Shown: piece by piece, positions 54,359 to 63,415 of the stretch
Position numbering within the stretch: position 1 is the first letter of the stretch
Layout: each line of letters opens with the position of its first letter
NCBI GenBank assembly: GCA_963770545.1
Contig: CAVYQF010000006.1
Location: 1-64,000, forward strand
Source: RYN-230 sp963770545
GTDB taxonomy: Bacteria; Actinomycetota; Actinomycetes; Streptosporangiales; Streptosporangiaceae
Direction: 5' to 3'
DNA length: 64,000 bases
Notes under the pieces: generated by a model
Told to the model about the DNA's origin: nothing
Seen by the model: the letters and a program-made list of their open reading frames with translations, nothing else
Databases searched by the model: none
Position numbers and translations under genes: made by a program

Positions 54359-56095
54359 ATGACTGCCGAGCAGACGAGGAACACCGCGGCCCGCGATGGC
54401 GCTCCCGTGGTCCGGCTGCCCCGGCGCCCGGGCCAGCCTCCCGAGCCGGACCTGCGCGAGCGGCTCGGTGAGTTCCGCGCCCTGCTGGTGATCTCGCTGC
54501 TGATGACCGAGTCAGTCAATGAGGAGCAGATCCTGGAGCTGGCCGCGTCCAGTGCCCCCGGGCTCGGCTCCTGGCGGATCGAGGGGTACGGGTTCACCGA
54601 CGGGCAGTGGCGTCCCGGCACCGGGCCCAGCGCGGCGGCGCCCCGCGGCCTGACCGCGCAGCTGACCCGGCTGGGCAGCGCGGGCGGACCAGTGGACCTG
54701 CCCGGCCGCACGTGGGCGCAGGCCTATCCGCTGCGCGGGGTCGGCGGCCTGCTCGGCCACCTGGTCGCGTCCAGTGACGAGGAGCTCCCCGCCGAGCAGC
54801 GGTTCCTGGTCCAGGTCATCGCGCAGCAGACCGGGGTGGCCGTGTCCAACGCCCGGCTGCACGCCCGGGAGCGCGCCACCGCGGCCGAGCTGGCCGCCAC
54901 CAACGCGGCGCTCGCCGAGACCGTCACCACCCTGCAGCGCAGCATGGACATCCACCAGCGGCTCACCCGGGTGGCAGTCTGCGGCGAGGGCCAGCCGGGC
55001 ATCGCCCGGGCCCTGCACGAGCTGACCGGGATGCCCGTCGCGATCGAGGACCGCTACGGCAACCTGACCGCCTGGGCCGGCCCGGGCCAGCCGGACCCGT
55101 ACCCGAAGGAGTCGTTCGCCAAGCGCGAGCACCTGCTCCGGAGGCTGATGCGGGCCACCTCGCCGACCCGGGACGGGGAGCGGCTCATCCTGCTCGCCTC
55201 GCCGCGGACGGACGTAATGGGCGTCCTGGCGCTGATCGACCCGGGGCGCCGGGCCGACGCCGCCGACCTGGTGGCCCTCGAACACGGCGCGACCGTGCTG
55301 GCCATGGAACTGGCCCGGCTGCGCGGCATCGCCGACGCGGAACTGCGGCTGCGCCGCGACCTGGTGCATGACCTGCTGGCCGGGACCGACGACGAGAGCG
55401 CGCTGACCCGGGCCGAGGCGCTCGACTACGACCTGCGCCGGCCGCACCGGGTCGTGATCGTCGAGGGCAAAGGCCGGGCCCGGGCCCACGACGCGCTGCT
55501 GAGCGCGGTCCGCCGGGCCATGCGCCAGGCCCGGCAGGACGGGCTGTTCGAGACGTGGTCCGGGAATGTCGCGGTGATCACCGCGAGCCAGACCGACTGG
55601 GAGCAGCTGCGCCGGGCCATCATGTCCGACCTCGGCGGCCAGGTCTGCCTGGGGGTCGGCGGCGCCGCGGCCCGCCCCTCCGACCTGACCCGCTCGCTGC
55701 GTGAGGCGGGCCTGGCGCTGCGGCTGCAGAAGACCCTGCTGCCCGGCGACAGCGCCTGCGAGTACCCCAAGCTCGGCATCTTCCGGATGCTCGCGGCCAT
55801 CCCGGACCTGACCGACGTGGACTCGTTCGTCCGCGTATGGCTCGGCAGCCTGCTCGACTACGATGCCCGCCGCAAAGCCGAACTGGTGCACACGCTCACC
55901 CAGTACCTGGAGCACGGGGGCAATTACGACGCGACCGCCGCCGAGCTGTCCGTGCACAAGAGCACCCTGAAGTACCGGCTGCAGCGGATCCGCGAGCTCA
56001 CCGGCCTGGAGCTCAACGACCCCGACGTCCACTTCAACCTGCAGCTCGCCACCCGCGCCTGGGGCACCCTGCAAGCCCTGCGCGACGAGAGATAA
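54359..56095 (+). CDS. GAF/PucR-type (CdaR-like) transcriptional regulator 1
   Basis: The 578-residue protein has a GAF-like N-terminal sensor (about 25-180, FLVQVIAQQTGVAVSNARLHARER), a linker coiled coil and a GGDEF-like domain typical of CdaR. At the C-terminus is the PucR helix-turn-helix TLTQYLEHGGNYDATAAELSVHKSTLKYRLQRIRELTGLELNDPDVHFNLQLATRAW. ATG 54359 is preceded by the MEDS gene. It is clearly paralogous to the protein at 59545. It should regulate the downstream catabolic genes. Confidence 0.9.
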   Translation: MTAEQTRNTAARDGAPVVRLPRRPGQPPEPDLRERLGEFRALLVISLLMTESVNEEQILELAASSAPGLGSWRIEGYGFTDGQWRPGTGPSAAAPRGLTAQLTRLGSAGGPVDLPGRTWAQAYPLRGVGGLLGHLVASSDEELPAEQRFLVQVIAQQTGVAVSNARLHARERATAAELAATNAALAETVTTLQRSMDIHQRLTRVAVCGEGQPGIARALHELTGMPVAIEDRYGNLTAWAGPGQPDPYPKESFAKREHLLRRLMRATSPTRDGERLILLASPRTDVMGVLALIDPGRRADAADLVALEHGATVLAMELARLRGIADAELRLRRDLVHDLLAGTDDESALTRAEALDYDLRRPHRVVIVEGKGRARAHDALLSAVRRAMRQARQDGLFETWSGNVAVITASQTDWEQLRRAIMSDLGGQVCLGVGGAAARPSDLTRSLREAGLALRLQKTLLPGDSACEYPKLGIFRMLAAIPDLTDVDSFVRVWLGSLLDYDARRKAELVHTLTQYLEHGGNYDATAAELSVHKSTLKYRLQRIRELTGLELNDPDVHFNLQLATRAWGTLQALRDER

Positions 56096-56198
56096 CCCAG
56101 TGAGGGTGACGTCTGACCCGTTCTTCGTCCCCCGGTGACCTGCCCCGGCCGCGTCCTGCTGGCGATGCTGAACAGGCGGCTAAGTAAAGGGGTCAGGG

Positions 56199-57857
56199 AT
56201 GATCGACGTACGGAACCCGGGCGACGGATTCAGGTCACTGCGGGCCCGGATCGCGGCCCTCGGGACGCTCGGCGAGGGTGACCGCGGCGCGGACGGCTCG
56301 CCGCTGACCGTGGGCGAGTGGGCCCTGCTGATCGACGACATCGTGGACCACCCGGCGGACAACACCGAGGGCCTGTGGAACGTGGCCGGCCGGGACGAGG
56401 ACGACCGCGAGTACGACGCGATCTTCGTGGGCGGCGGCGCGAGCGGCCGGTTCGGCTCGGCCTTCCTGAAGGCCCGGGGCGGCCGGCAGCTCACTATCGA
56501 CGCGTGGCCCTTCCTGGGCGGCTCCTGCCCGCACCAGGCCTGCGTGCCGCATCACCTGTTCTCGGAGGCGGCCCGGGAGATGGACCTGGCCCGGCACATG
56601 GCCGGGCGCCTGTGGTACCCGCCGTTCGACGAGAAGCGGGCCAGCATCCAGGAGATCGTGGACCTGTTCAAGGCCGGCCGGATGTACCCGCACGCCATCA
56701 TGAACTGGCAGTCCAAGGAACAGCTGGACATGGAGTTCATCCTGAACACCCCGGCCAGGATCATCGACGCCCACACGGTCGAGGTGGAGGGCCGCCGGTT
56801 CACGGCCCGGAACCTGGTGCTGTGCACGGGCGCGCGGACCAGGTACCCGGACATCCCCGGCATCGGGATCAAGGGCGTGTACGACTTCGCCACGCTCATC
56901 GAGGATCTCGACTACGAGCCGAACCGCTGCGTGATCATCGGCGGATCCAAGGTGGCCCTGGAGTACGGGTCGTTCTTCCAGGCCACCGGGTGCCAGACCA
57001 CGATCCTGACCCGCAGCCCGCTGATGGAGACGGCCAGCCTGCACCACGTGGACGCGGGGATGCGTGACTACGTCGTGGCCATGATGAAAGACCGGGGCAT
57101 TGAGATCATCGAAGGCGCCGAACCGCTCGAGGTGCTCGGCAACGGCAAGGTCACCGGGGTTCGCTATACCGAGCCCGGCGGTGAGGTACGGGAGATCGAC
57201 ACCGACTTCGTGTTCGTCGGCACCGGGGAGCGCCCCGACCTCAGCATGTACGCGCCGCTGGGGCTGGCCACCGACGAACGCGGGTTCGTGATCGCGGACA
57301 CCCACATGCGCACCTCGGTGCCCGGGGTGTACGCGGCTGGTGACCTGGTCGGCCCGCCGATGGAGATGTTCAAGGCGCGCAAGTGCGGGGTGGGCGCGGC
57401 CCGCAACATCATGGGCGAGGACTACGAATTCGACTTCACGCAGTACCCGGACTTCCTGCACACCACCTACGAGGTGACCTGGTGCGGCCTGTCCGAGGCG
57501 GAAGCGAAGCAGAAGTACAAGAACGTGATCAAGATCCAGATGCCGCCGGACGACGCCGACCCGGAGACGTTCGCGCTCCCCGCGGCCGAGGGGTCGATGC
57601 TGTACGCGTTCACCCGGCCGATCTTGTCCGGCTGGCTCAAGCTGGTCATCGACGCGGACAGCCGCAAAGTCCTGGGCGCGCACCACGTTGGCTACGGGGC
57701 CAAGGACGCGTTCCAGTACATCGACTACCTGATCCGGAGGCCCGAGGGCTTCACCATGGACGAGATGGCCGAGCTGAACGAGCTGTTCCTCAACCCGGAG
57801 CACTTCATCCAGCTGTGCCGGCTCCGGGCTGGCCAGCAGAATCCGGTGAACCTGTGA
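56199..57857 (+). CDS. xecC: 2-ketopropyl-coenzyme M oxidoreductase/carboxylase homologue
   Basis: The 552-residue flavoprotein of the disulfide oxidoreductase family has the FAD motif VGGGASGRFGSAF and the redox pair Cys110 and Cys115 (GGSCPHQAC). It has Phe530 and His535 (FLNPEHF) in place of the usual His-Glu, the combination that marks 2-KPCC. Arg84 and Arg394 (MFKARK) and Met390 align with Xanthobacter R56, R365 and M361, which contact the CoM sulfonate (recalled numbering; the spacing agrees). It should cleave a 2-ketoalkyl-CoM thioether with NADPH and carboxylate the product. Confidence 0.9.
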   Translation: MIDVRNPGDGFRSLRARIAALGTLGEGDRGADGSPLTVGEWALLIDDIVDHPADNTEGLWNVAGRDEDDREYDAIFVGGGASGRFGSAFLKARGGRQLTIDAWPFLGGSCPHQACVPHHLFSEAAREMDLARHMAGRLWYPPFDEKRASIQEIVDLFKAGRMYPHAIMNWQSKEQLDMEFILNTPARIIDAHTVEVEGRRFTARNLVLCTGARTRYPDIPGIGIKGVYDFATLIEDLDYEPNRCVIIGGSKVALEYGSFFQATGCQTTILTRSPLMETASLHHVDAGMRDYVVAMMKDRGIEIIEGAEPLEVLGNGKVTGVRYTEPGGEVREIDTDFVFVGTGERPDLSMYAPLGLATDERGFVIADTHMRTSVPGVYAAGDLVGPPMEMFKARKCGVGAARNIMGEDYEFDFTQYPDFLHTTYEVTWCGLSEAEAKQKYKNVIKIQMPPDDADPETFALPAAEGSMLYAFTRPILSGWLKLVIDADSRKVLGAHHVGYGAKDAFQYIDYLIRRPEGFTMDEMAELNELFLNPEHFIQLCRLRAGQQNPVNL

Positions 57858-58594
57858 CGGTCCCGCCCGCTGCCCCGCGGGTGGCCGTGGTCACCGGGGG
57901 CGCCTCCGGGATCGGCCTGGCCACCTGCGGCCGCCTCACCGGCGAGGGATTCACCGTGGCCGCGCTGGACATGAAGCCGGACGGCGCGGCCGGCGCCGCG
58001 GCGCTGACCCTGCGCTGCGACGTCACCGACGAAGCCAGCGTCGAGGGCGCCCTGGCCGAGGTCACCTCCCGGCTCGGCCCGGTCGACGTCCTGGTCAACA
58101 ACGCGGGCATCACCGGTTCCCAGGCCGCCGCCCGGTGCCACGAGACCCCGGTGGCGGAATGGGACCGGGTGCAGGCGGTCAACGTGCGCGGCCCGTTCCT
58201 GTGCAGCCGCGCCGTTCTCCCGTCCATGATCGCCCGGGGCTCCGGGCACATCATCACGATCGCGTCCATCGCCGGGCTGGTCGCCTTCCCCGGCCGGTGC
58301 GCGTACACCGCATCCAAGGGAGCGGCGCTGATGCTCACCCGGTCGATCGCGGTGGACTACGCGGCAGCCGGGATCCGGGCCAACGCCGTGTGCCCGGGCA
58401 TGGTGTACACCCCGATGACCAGCTGGCGGCTGGACCAGCCGGACCTGCGGGCCGCCGTGGAGGACCGGATCCCGGTCGGGCGGGTGGCCGAGCCCGCCGA
58501 GATCGCGGACGCGGTGGCCCTGCTGGCTTCTGGCCGGCTCGGCTACATGACCGGCCACCCTCTGGTCGTGGACGGCGGGATGTCGGCGCTCTAA
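57854..58594 (+). CDS. xecD: Short-chain dehydrogenase, 2-(R)-hydroxypropyl-CoM dehydrogenase-like
   Basis: The 246-residue SDR has TGGASGIG, NNAGITGS, catalytic Ser138, Tyr151 and Lys155 (GRCAYTASKG) and PGMVYTPMTSWRLDQPDLR. Arg148 and Arg192 align with R152 and R196 of XecD, the residues recalled as binding the CoM sulfonate. The GTG at 57854 overlaps the xecC-like stop (GTGA), so the two are translationally coupled. It should oxidise the R-hydroxyalkyl-CoM to the ketone used by the enzyme upstream. Confidence 0.87.
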   Translation: MTVPPAAPRVAVVTGGASGIGLATCGRLTGEGFTVAALDMKPDGAAGAAALTLRCDVTDEASVEGALAEVTSRLGPVDVLVNNAGITGSQAAARCHETPVAEWDRVQAVNVRGPFLCSRAVLPSMIARGSGHIITIASIAGLVAFPGRCAYTASKGAALMLTRSIAVDYAAAGIRANAVCPGMVYTPMTSWRLDQPDLRAAVEDRIPVGRVAEPAEIADAVALLASGRLGYMTGHPLVVDGGMSAL

Positions 58595-58644
58595 GGCGGG
58601 TCGGACGCCGGATGGTTTTCGTTTGCGGAAAAAGGCGGGATGCG

Positions 58645-59418
58645 ATGACAGGCAAGCTGGCCGGTAAGACAGCGGTGGTGACGGGGGCGGGTTCCGGGAT
58701 CGGCCGGGCCGCCGCCACGCTGTTCGCCCGCGAGGGCGCGGCGGTGGCGGTGCTGGACCTCGACGCCGACGCGGCTAAGACGGCGGCGGAGGAGATCACC
58801 GCCGCCGGCGGCACGGCGATCGCCGTCGCGGCGAACGTCGCCGACCGGCTGCAGGTCGCCAGCGCCTTCGACCAGGTCTCTAACGCCTTCGGGCGCATCG
58901 ACGTGCTTTACAACAACGCGGGCGTGAACAGCAGTGGGTCGGTCATCGACGCCAGCGACGATGACTGGGACCGGAGCTTCGCGGTCAACGCGAAGGGCAC
59001 GTTCCTGTGCTCCCAGGCCGCCGCCCCGTCCATGGTCGCGTCCGGCGGCGGGTCGATCATCAACCAGGGCTCGGTCGCGGCACTGGTCGGCATCGCGAAC
59101 TTCGCCTCCTACTGCGCGTCCAAGGGCGCCGTGGTCGCGCTGACCAGGTCCATGTCCGTGGATCTGGCGCCGCGCGGGGTCCGGGTCAACGTGATCTGCC
59201 CGGGCACCGTGTACACGCCGCTGATGGAGCCGATGCTGCGGGCGCGCGGCGGCGGGGACATGGAAGCCGGGCTGGCGCTGACCGTGGCCAAGTACCCGAT
59301 CGGCCGGCTCGGCAGCCCTGAGGAGATCGCCGCGGTGGCGTTGTTCCTGGCCAGCGACGACTCCTCGTTCATGACCGGCTCCGTGCTCACCGCGGACGGC
59401 GGCATGACCTCTCAGTGA
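58645..59418 (+). CDS. xecE: Short-chain dehydrogenase, 2-(S)-hydroxypropyl-CoM dehydrogenase-like
   Basis: The 257-residue SDR has TGAGSGIG, YNNAGVNSSG, QGSVAALVG (Ser143), YCASKG (Tyr156, Lys160) and the C-terminus AKYPIGRLGSPEEIAAVALFL, VLTADGGMTS. These resemble XecE closely (GSVAGLVGIP, YCAAKG, AKYPIGRFGTPEDIAEAV). The lysine recalled as the CoM-binding K214 is Lys216 here; the partner Arg211 is Thr213. It would handle the S enantiomer. The ATG at 58645 follows a GGCGGGATGCG stretch. Confidence 0.82.
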   Translation: MTGKLAGKTAVVTGAGSGIGRAAATLFAREGAAVAVLDLDADAAKTAAEEITAAGGTAIAVAANVADRLQVASAFDQVSNAFGRIDVLYNNAGVNSSGSVIDASDDDWDRSFAVNAKGTFLCSQAAAPSMVASGGGSIINQGSVAALVGIANFASYCASKGAVVALTRSMSVDLAPRGVRVNVICPGTVYTPLMEPMLRARGGGDMEAGLALTVAKYPIGRLGSPEEIAAVALFLASDDSSFMTGSVLTADGGMTSQ

Positions 59419-59544
59419 GAACCTCTAGTGAGAATCTGTCCCGGCAGGACAGGATCAGGCCCCCGGTTTGCCCCTGGGCTCGGTTAGTTCTGGCCACGAA
59501 AAGCTCTACGCTCCTCAAGACCTGATCCACGGGGCGGTGGAAGC

Positions 59545-61275
59545 GTGGGACCAGTTCAGACCAGTGCAGCTCAGCCGGGCCATGCGCAGGTCCCGGCGAT
59601 CCCGTACCGCGACGAGCTGGGCCTGCTCCGCAGCCAGCTGACCAACCTGCGCGCCCTGCTGGTGCTGTCCATCCTGATGACGGAGAGCGCGGACGACCAG
59701 CAGATCCTGCGGCTCGCCACGTCCGCGGCCGCCTCGCTGGGCAGCTGGCAGATCGCGGGCTTCGTGATCGGGGATGCGTGGTGGGCGGGTGACCGCCGCG
59801 GCGGCGCCCTCGACCCGGAACTGGCCGGCGAGCTCCGGGCACTGCCCGAGACCGGCGGCCCGCTGTCCAGCCTGGACGCCCCCTGGGCCTGGGCCTACCC
59901 GATGCGCAGCATCGCGGGCCCGATCGGCTCGCTGATCGTGCACGCCGCCGGCGAGCCCGCGGTGGAGGAGCAGTTCCTGGCCCAGGTGCTGGCCCAGCAG
60001 ACCGGGGTGGCGGTGTCCAACGCCCAGCTGCACGGGCGGGAGCGGCACACCGCTGAGCAACTGGCCGCCACGAACGGGGCGCTCGAGGAGACGGTGGCGA
60101 CGCTGCGCCACGGCATGGCCGTCCACGAGCGGCTCACCCGGGCCGCGGCGGCCGGCGAGGGCGCCCCCGGCATCGCCGACGCCCTGCACGACCTGACCGG
60201 GCTGGCCGTCGCGGTCGAGGACCGTTATGGCAACTTGTCCGCCTGGGCCGGGCCGGGTAAGCCAGCCCGGTACCCGAAACCACCCGCCTACCAGCGGGAG
60301 CAGCTGCTCCGCCGGCTGATGACCGCGGGCCGGTCGGTCCGCGACGGCGACCGGGTGGTCGCGCTGGCCTCGCCGCGCCCGGGGGTGCTCGGGCTGCTCG
60401 CGCTGATGGATCCCGGCCACCGCGCGGGCACCACCGACGTGATGGCACTGGAGCACGGGGCCACCGTCCTGGCCGTCGAGCTGGCCCGGCTGCGCGGGAT
60501 GGCCGACACCGAACTGCGGGTCCGCCGTGAGCTGGTGCACGACCTGCTCACCGGAATCGACGACGAGAGCGCCTACCTGCGCGCCGAGGCGCTGGGGTAC
60601 GACCTCGGACAGCCGCATCAGGTGGCGGTGGTGGAGGTGGCCGACAGCACGCCGGCCCAGGAGGACGTGCTGCACGCCACCCGCCGGGTGCTGCGCCAGC
60701 AGCAGCGGCCCGCGCTCCTGGGCGCCATGGCGGGCACGGTGGTCATCGTCGCTCCCGGCGGCGCCGACTGGGAGGCGCTGCGGACCGGCATCGTGGCCGA
60801 ACTGGGGGGCGGCACCCGCTGCCGGATGGGCGTCGGGGACGCTTACCCGCAGCCGTCGGAGCTGTCCCGCTCGCTGCGTGAGGCCCGGCTGGCCCTGCGG
60901 ATGCAGAAGGCGTCCGCGTCCGCCGAGCGGACATCGCTGTTCGCCGACCTCGACGTGCTCCGGATGCTGGCCTCCGTGGACGACCTCACCGACGTGGAGG
61001 CGTTCGTGCACAAATGGCTCGGCACGCTGGCCGCCTACGACGAGCGCAAGCACACCGAGCTGGTCAAGACCCTGATCCAGTACCTGCAGCACGGTGGCGG
61101 ATACGAGGCCACCTCGCGGGCGCTGTCGGTGCACCGCAGCACGCTGAAGTACCGGCTGCAGCGGATCCGCGAGCTGACCGGATTCGAGCTCGGCAACCCC
61201 GAGACCCACTTCAACCTGCAGCTCGCGACCCGGGCCTACGTCACCCTGCAGGCCCTGGCCGATCCGTCCGGCTGA
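59545..61275 (+). CDS. GAF/PucR-type (CdaR-like) transcriptional regulator 2
   Basis: The 576-residue protein is a paralogue of the one at 54359 along its whole length: the GAF-like part (FLAQVLAQQTGVAVSNAQLHGRER), AVEDRYGNLSAWAGPG, RRELVHDLLTGIDDESAYLRAEALGYDL and the C-terminal HTH YLQHGGGYEATSRALSVHRSTLKYRLQRIRELTGFELGNPETHF. The start is GTG 59545 and no other start gives the shared N-terminus. Together the two regulators bracket the carboxylation genes and may bind different ligands. Confidence 0.9.
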   Translation: MGPVQTSAAQPGHAQVPAIPYRDELGLLRSQLTNLRALLVLSILMTESADDQQILRLATSAAASLGSWQIAGFVIGDAWWAGDRRGGALDPELAGELRALPETGGPLSSLDAPWAWAYPMRSIAGPIGSLIVHAAGEPAVEEQFLAQVLAQQTGVAVSNAQLHGRERHTAEQLAATNGALEETVATLRHGMAVHERLTRAAAAGEGAPGIADALHDLTGLAVAVEDRYGNLSAWAGPGKPARYPKPPAYQREQLLRRLMTAGRSVRDGDRVVALASPRPGVLGLLALMDPGHRAGTTDVMALEHGATVLAVELARLRGMADTELRVRRELVHDLLTGIDDESAYLRAEALGYDLGQPHQVAVVEVADSTPAQEDVLHATRRVLRQQQRPALLGAMAGTVVIVAPGGADWEALRTGIVAELGGGTRCRMGVGDAYPQPSELSRSLREARLALRMQKASASAERTSLFADLDVLRMLASVDDLTDVEAFVHKWLGTLAAYDERKHTELVKTLIQYLQHGGGYEATSRALSVHRSTLKYRLQRIRELTGFELGNPETHFNLQLATRAYVTLQALADPSG

Positions 61276-61356
61276 GCCTGGATGTCGCAGGCCAGCCGCT
61301 CAGTTGGTCCGGCCAGGACGAGGCTGTGCGCGCGGCGTCACCGTAGCGTCCAGAGC

Positions 61357-62343
61357 ATGGATGGCGGCGCCGGCCCGGACGACCTGCAACTCTTCGAGCA
61401 GATGTGTTTCCTGCGCCATTTCGAGGAGCGGGCCGACGTGCTCTACCGGCGGGGCCTGATCCACGGCCCGGTGCATCTGGGGCTCGGCCACGAGGCGGTG
61501 GCGGCCGGCGCCGCGTCCGTGCTCCGCCCGGACGACTACTCGCTGGGCACCTACCGGGGGCACGCGCACGCGCTGGCCCGCGGCGCCCCGGCGGACGCGG
61601 TCCTGGCCGAACTGCTCGGCCGCGAGGGCGGGATCTGCGGGGGCAAGGGCGGGTCCATGCACATCACCAGCGTGGAGCACGGCTACTACGGCTCCTACGC
61701 GATCGTCGGCGCGCACCTCCCGATCGCCTGCGGACTGGCCTGGGCCGCCCAGATCCGCGGCACGGACCAGGTCACGGTGTGCTTCTTCGGCGACGGCGCG
61801 ACCAACATCGGCGCGTTCCACGAAGCGGTCAACCTGGCCGCGGTGTGGCGGCTGCCGGTCGTGTTCGTGTGCGAGAACAACTGGTACATGGAGTACACCC
61901 CGATCGGGGAGGTGATCCCGGTCGCGCTGCCCGCCGCCGACCGGGCCGCCGCCTACGGGCTGGACCGGATCGTGGTGGACGGCAACGACGTCGCCGCCGT
62001 CCGGCAGGTGGTCGGCGACGCGGTCCGCGCGGCCCGCGGCGGCCAGGGCCCGAGCCTGATCGAGGCACAGACCTACCGGCTCAAGGGACACTCGGCCGCG
62101 GACGGCGGCGCGTACCGGCCGGCCGAGGAAGTCGCGCGGTGGCGTGAGCGGGATCCGCTGCTGCGCACCCGGGCCGTGCTGGCCGCCGCGGGCACGGCCC
62201 CGGAGAAGCTGGACGAGATCGACGCGCGGATCAAGTCCGAGCTGGCCGACCTGGCCCAGCTGATCCTGGCCCGGCCCGCTCCCGACCCCGCGGGGGCCTG
62301 GACCGACGTCTGGAGCGATGGGAGCTGGCAATGGCGGAACTGA
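61357..62343 (+). CDS. ThDP-dependent 2-oxo acid/acetoin dehydrogenase E1 alpha
   Basis: The 328-residue protein has the E1 alpha pattern: FEQMCFLRHFEERADVLYRRGLIHGPVHLGLGHEAVAAGA, the phosphorylation-loop-like GREGGICGGKGGSMHI, the ThDP/Mg motif GDGATNIGAFHEAVNLAAVWRLPVVFVCENN and the tail RLKGHSAADGGAYRPAEEV. Its closest type is acetoin dehydrogenase E1 (AcoA). The last 13 bases overlap the beta gene. No E2 or E3 is visible, although the XecC-like enzyme shares the E3 fold. Confidence 0.9.
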   Translation: MDGGAGPDDLQLFEQMCFLRHFEERADVLYRRGLIHGPVHLGLGHEAVAAGAASVLRPDDYSLGTYRGHAHALARGAPADAVLAELLGREGGICGGKGGSMHITSVEHGYYGSYAIVGAHLPIACGLAWAAQIRGTDQVTVCFFGDGATNIGAFHEAVNLAAVWRLPVVFVCENNWYMEYTPIGEVIPVALPAADRAAAYGLDRIVVDGNDVAAVRQVVGDAVRAARGGQGPSLIEAQTYRLKGHSAADGGAYRPAEEVARWRERDPLLRTRAVLAAAGTAPEKLDEIDARIKSELADLAQLILARPAPDPAGAWTDVWSDGSWQWRN

Positions 62344-63329
62344 CCTACCGGCAGGCCGTCGCCGCCGCGCTGGCCCAGGAAATGGCCCGCGATGACCGGG
62401 TGGTGCTGCTCGGGGAGGACGTCGCGTCGGGCGGGGTGTTCAAGACCACCGGGGGACTGGCGGAGCGGTTCGGGGCGGACCGGGTCCGGAACACTCCCAT
62501 CTCCGAGCAGGCCATCGCGGGCGCGGCCATGGGCGCCGCCATGGCCGGGCTGCGGCCGGTCGCCGAGATCATGTTCTCGGATTTCTACGCGACCTGCTGG
62601 GACCAGGTGGCCAACGAGATAGCGAAGGTCCGCTACATGACCGGTGGCCAGGTCAGCCTGCCGCTGGTGCTGCGGGGCGCGAACGGTTCCGGCGGGCTCG
62701 GGTTCGGCAGCCAGCACGGCCAGTCGGTGGAGAACTGGGCCATGACCGTGCCCGGCCTGAAGATCGCCTCACCGGCCGGGCCCGCCGAGGCGTTCGGCCT
62801 GCTGGCCGCGGCCATCCGGGACGATGACCCGGTCGTGGTGTTCGAGCACAAGGCGCTGTACGGGCGCAAGGAGGAGATCGGCGACGGCGAGCAGGTGGTG
62901 CCGCTCGGGGAGGCGCGAACCATGCGGGCCGGGCGGGACGTCACCCTGGTCGGCCTGTCCATCACGGTGGGCACCTGCCTGGCCGCGGCGGACGAGCTGG
63001 CCGCCCAGGGCATCGAAGCCGAGGTCATCGACCTGCGCACGCTGGTGCCGCTGGACGCGGCCACGGTGCTGGCGTCGGTAGCCCGGACCGGGCGGCTGGT
63101 GGTGGTGGAAGAGAACCCTGGCCAGCTCGGCTGGGGGGCCTCGATCGCGGCGATCGCGGCGCAGGAGGCGTTCGGCTCGCTGACCGCCCCGGTCACCAGG
63201 GTCAGCGGCGGCAACGTGCCGCTGCCGGTGGCCGCATCCCTCGAGGCCGAGGTGGATGTATCGGTGCCACGGGTGGTCGCGGCCACCCAGGGACTTCTGG
63301 GGGCCCGGCCCCTCAGTGCCAGTCAGTAA
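62331..63329 (+). CDS. ThDP-dependent 2-oxo acid/acetoin dehydrogenase E1 beta
   Basis: The 332-residue protein has the transketolase-type pyrimidine domain (ELTYRQAVAAALAQEMARDDRVVLLGEDVA, the catalytic Glu in PISEQAIAGAAMGAAMAGLRPVAEIMFSDF, GSQHGQSVENWAMTVPGLKIASPAGPAEAF) and the C-terminal transketolase domain (VTLVGLSITVGTCLAAADELAAQG, VVEENPGQLGWGASI). It pairs with the alpha subunit to form the decarboxylating E1. The stop lies inside the first unit of an 18-bp tandem repeat. Confidence 0.92.
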   Translation: MAELTYRQAVAAALAQEMARDDRVVLLGEDVASGGVFKTTGGLAERFGADRVRNTPISEQAIAGAAMGAAMAGLRPVAEIMFSDFYATCWDQVANEIAKVRYMTGGQVSLPLVLRGANGSGGLGFGSQHGQSVENWAMTVPGLKIASPAGPAEAFGLLAAAIRDDDPVVVFEHKALYGRKEEIGDGEQVVPLGEARTMRAGRDVTLVGLSITVGTCLAAADELAAQGIEAEVIDLRTLVPLDAATVLASVARTGRLVVVEENPGQLGWGASIAAIAAQEAFGSLTAPVTRVSGGNVPLPVAASLEAEVDVSVPRVVAATQGLLGARPLSASQ

Positions 63330-63398
63330 TCCGGTGCCAGTCAGTAATCCGGTGCCAGTCAGTAATCCGGCGCCAGTCAGTAATCCGGTGCCAGTCAG
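63316..63398 (+). repeat. 18-bp tandem repeat across the end of the E1 beta gene
   Basis: GTGCCAGTCAGTAATCCG repeats at 63316, 63334, 63352 and 63370 (one base changed), followed by a half unit at 63388. The stop TAA of the beta gene is in the first unit, so the other copies are untranslated and space the next gene 86 bases away. Confidence 0.9.
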
Positions 63399-63415
63399 CA
63401 GAAAGGCTGAGATCA

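Noticed and set aside
56199..57857. Mercuric reductase or dihydrolipoamide dehydrogenase
   Set aside because: The catalytic His-Glu pair of those enzymes is replaced by Phe-His and CoM-type arginines are present, which matches 2-KPCC instead.
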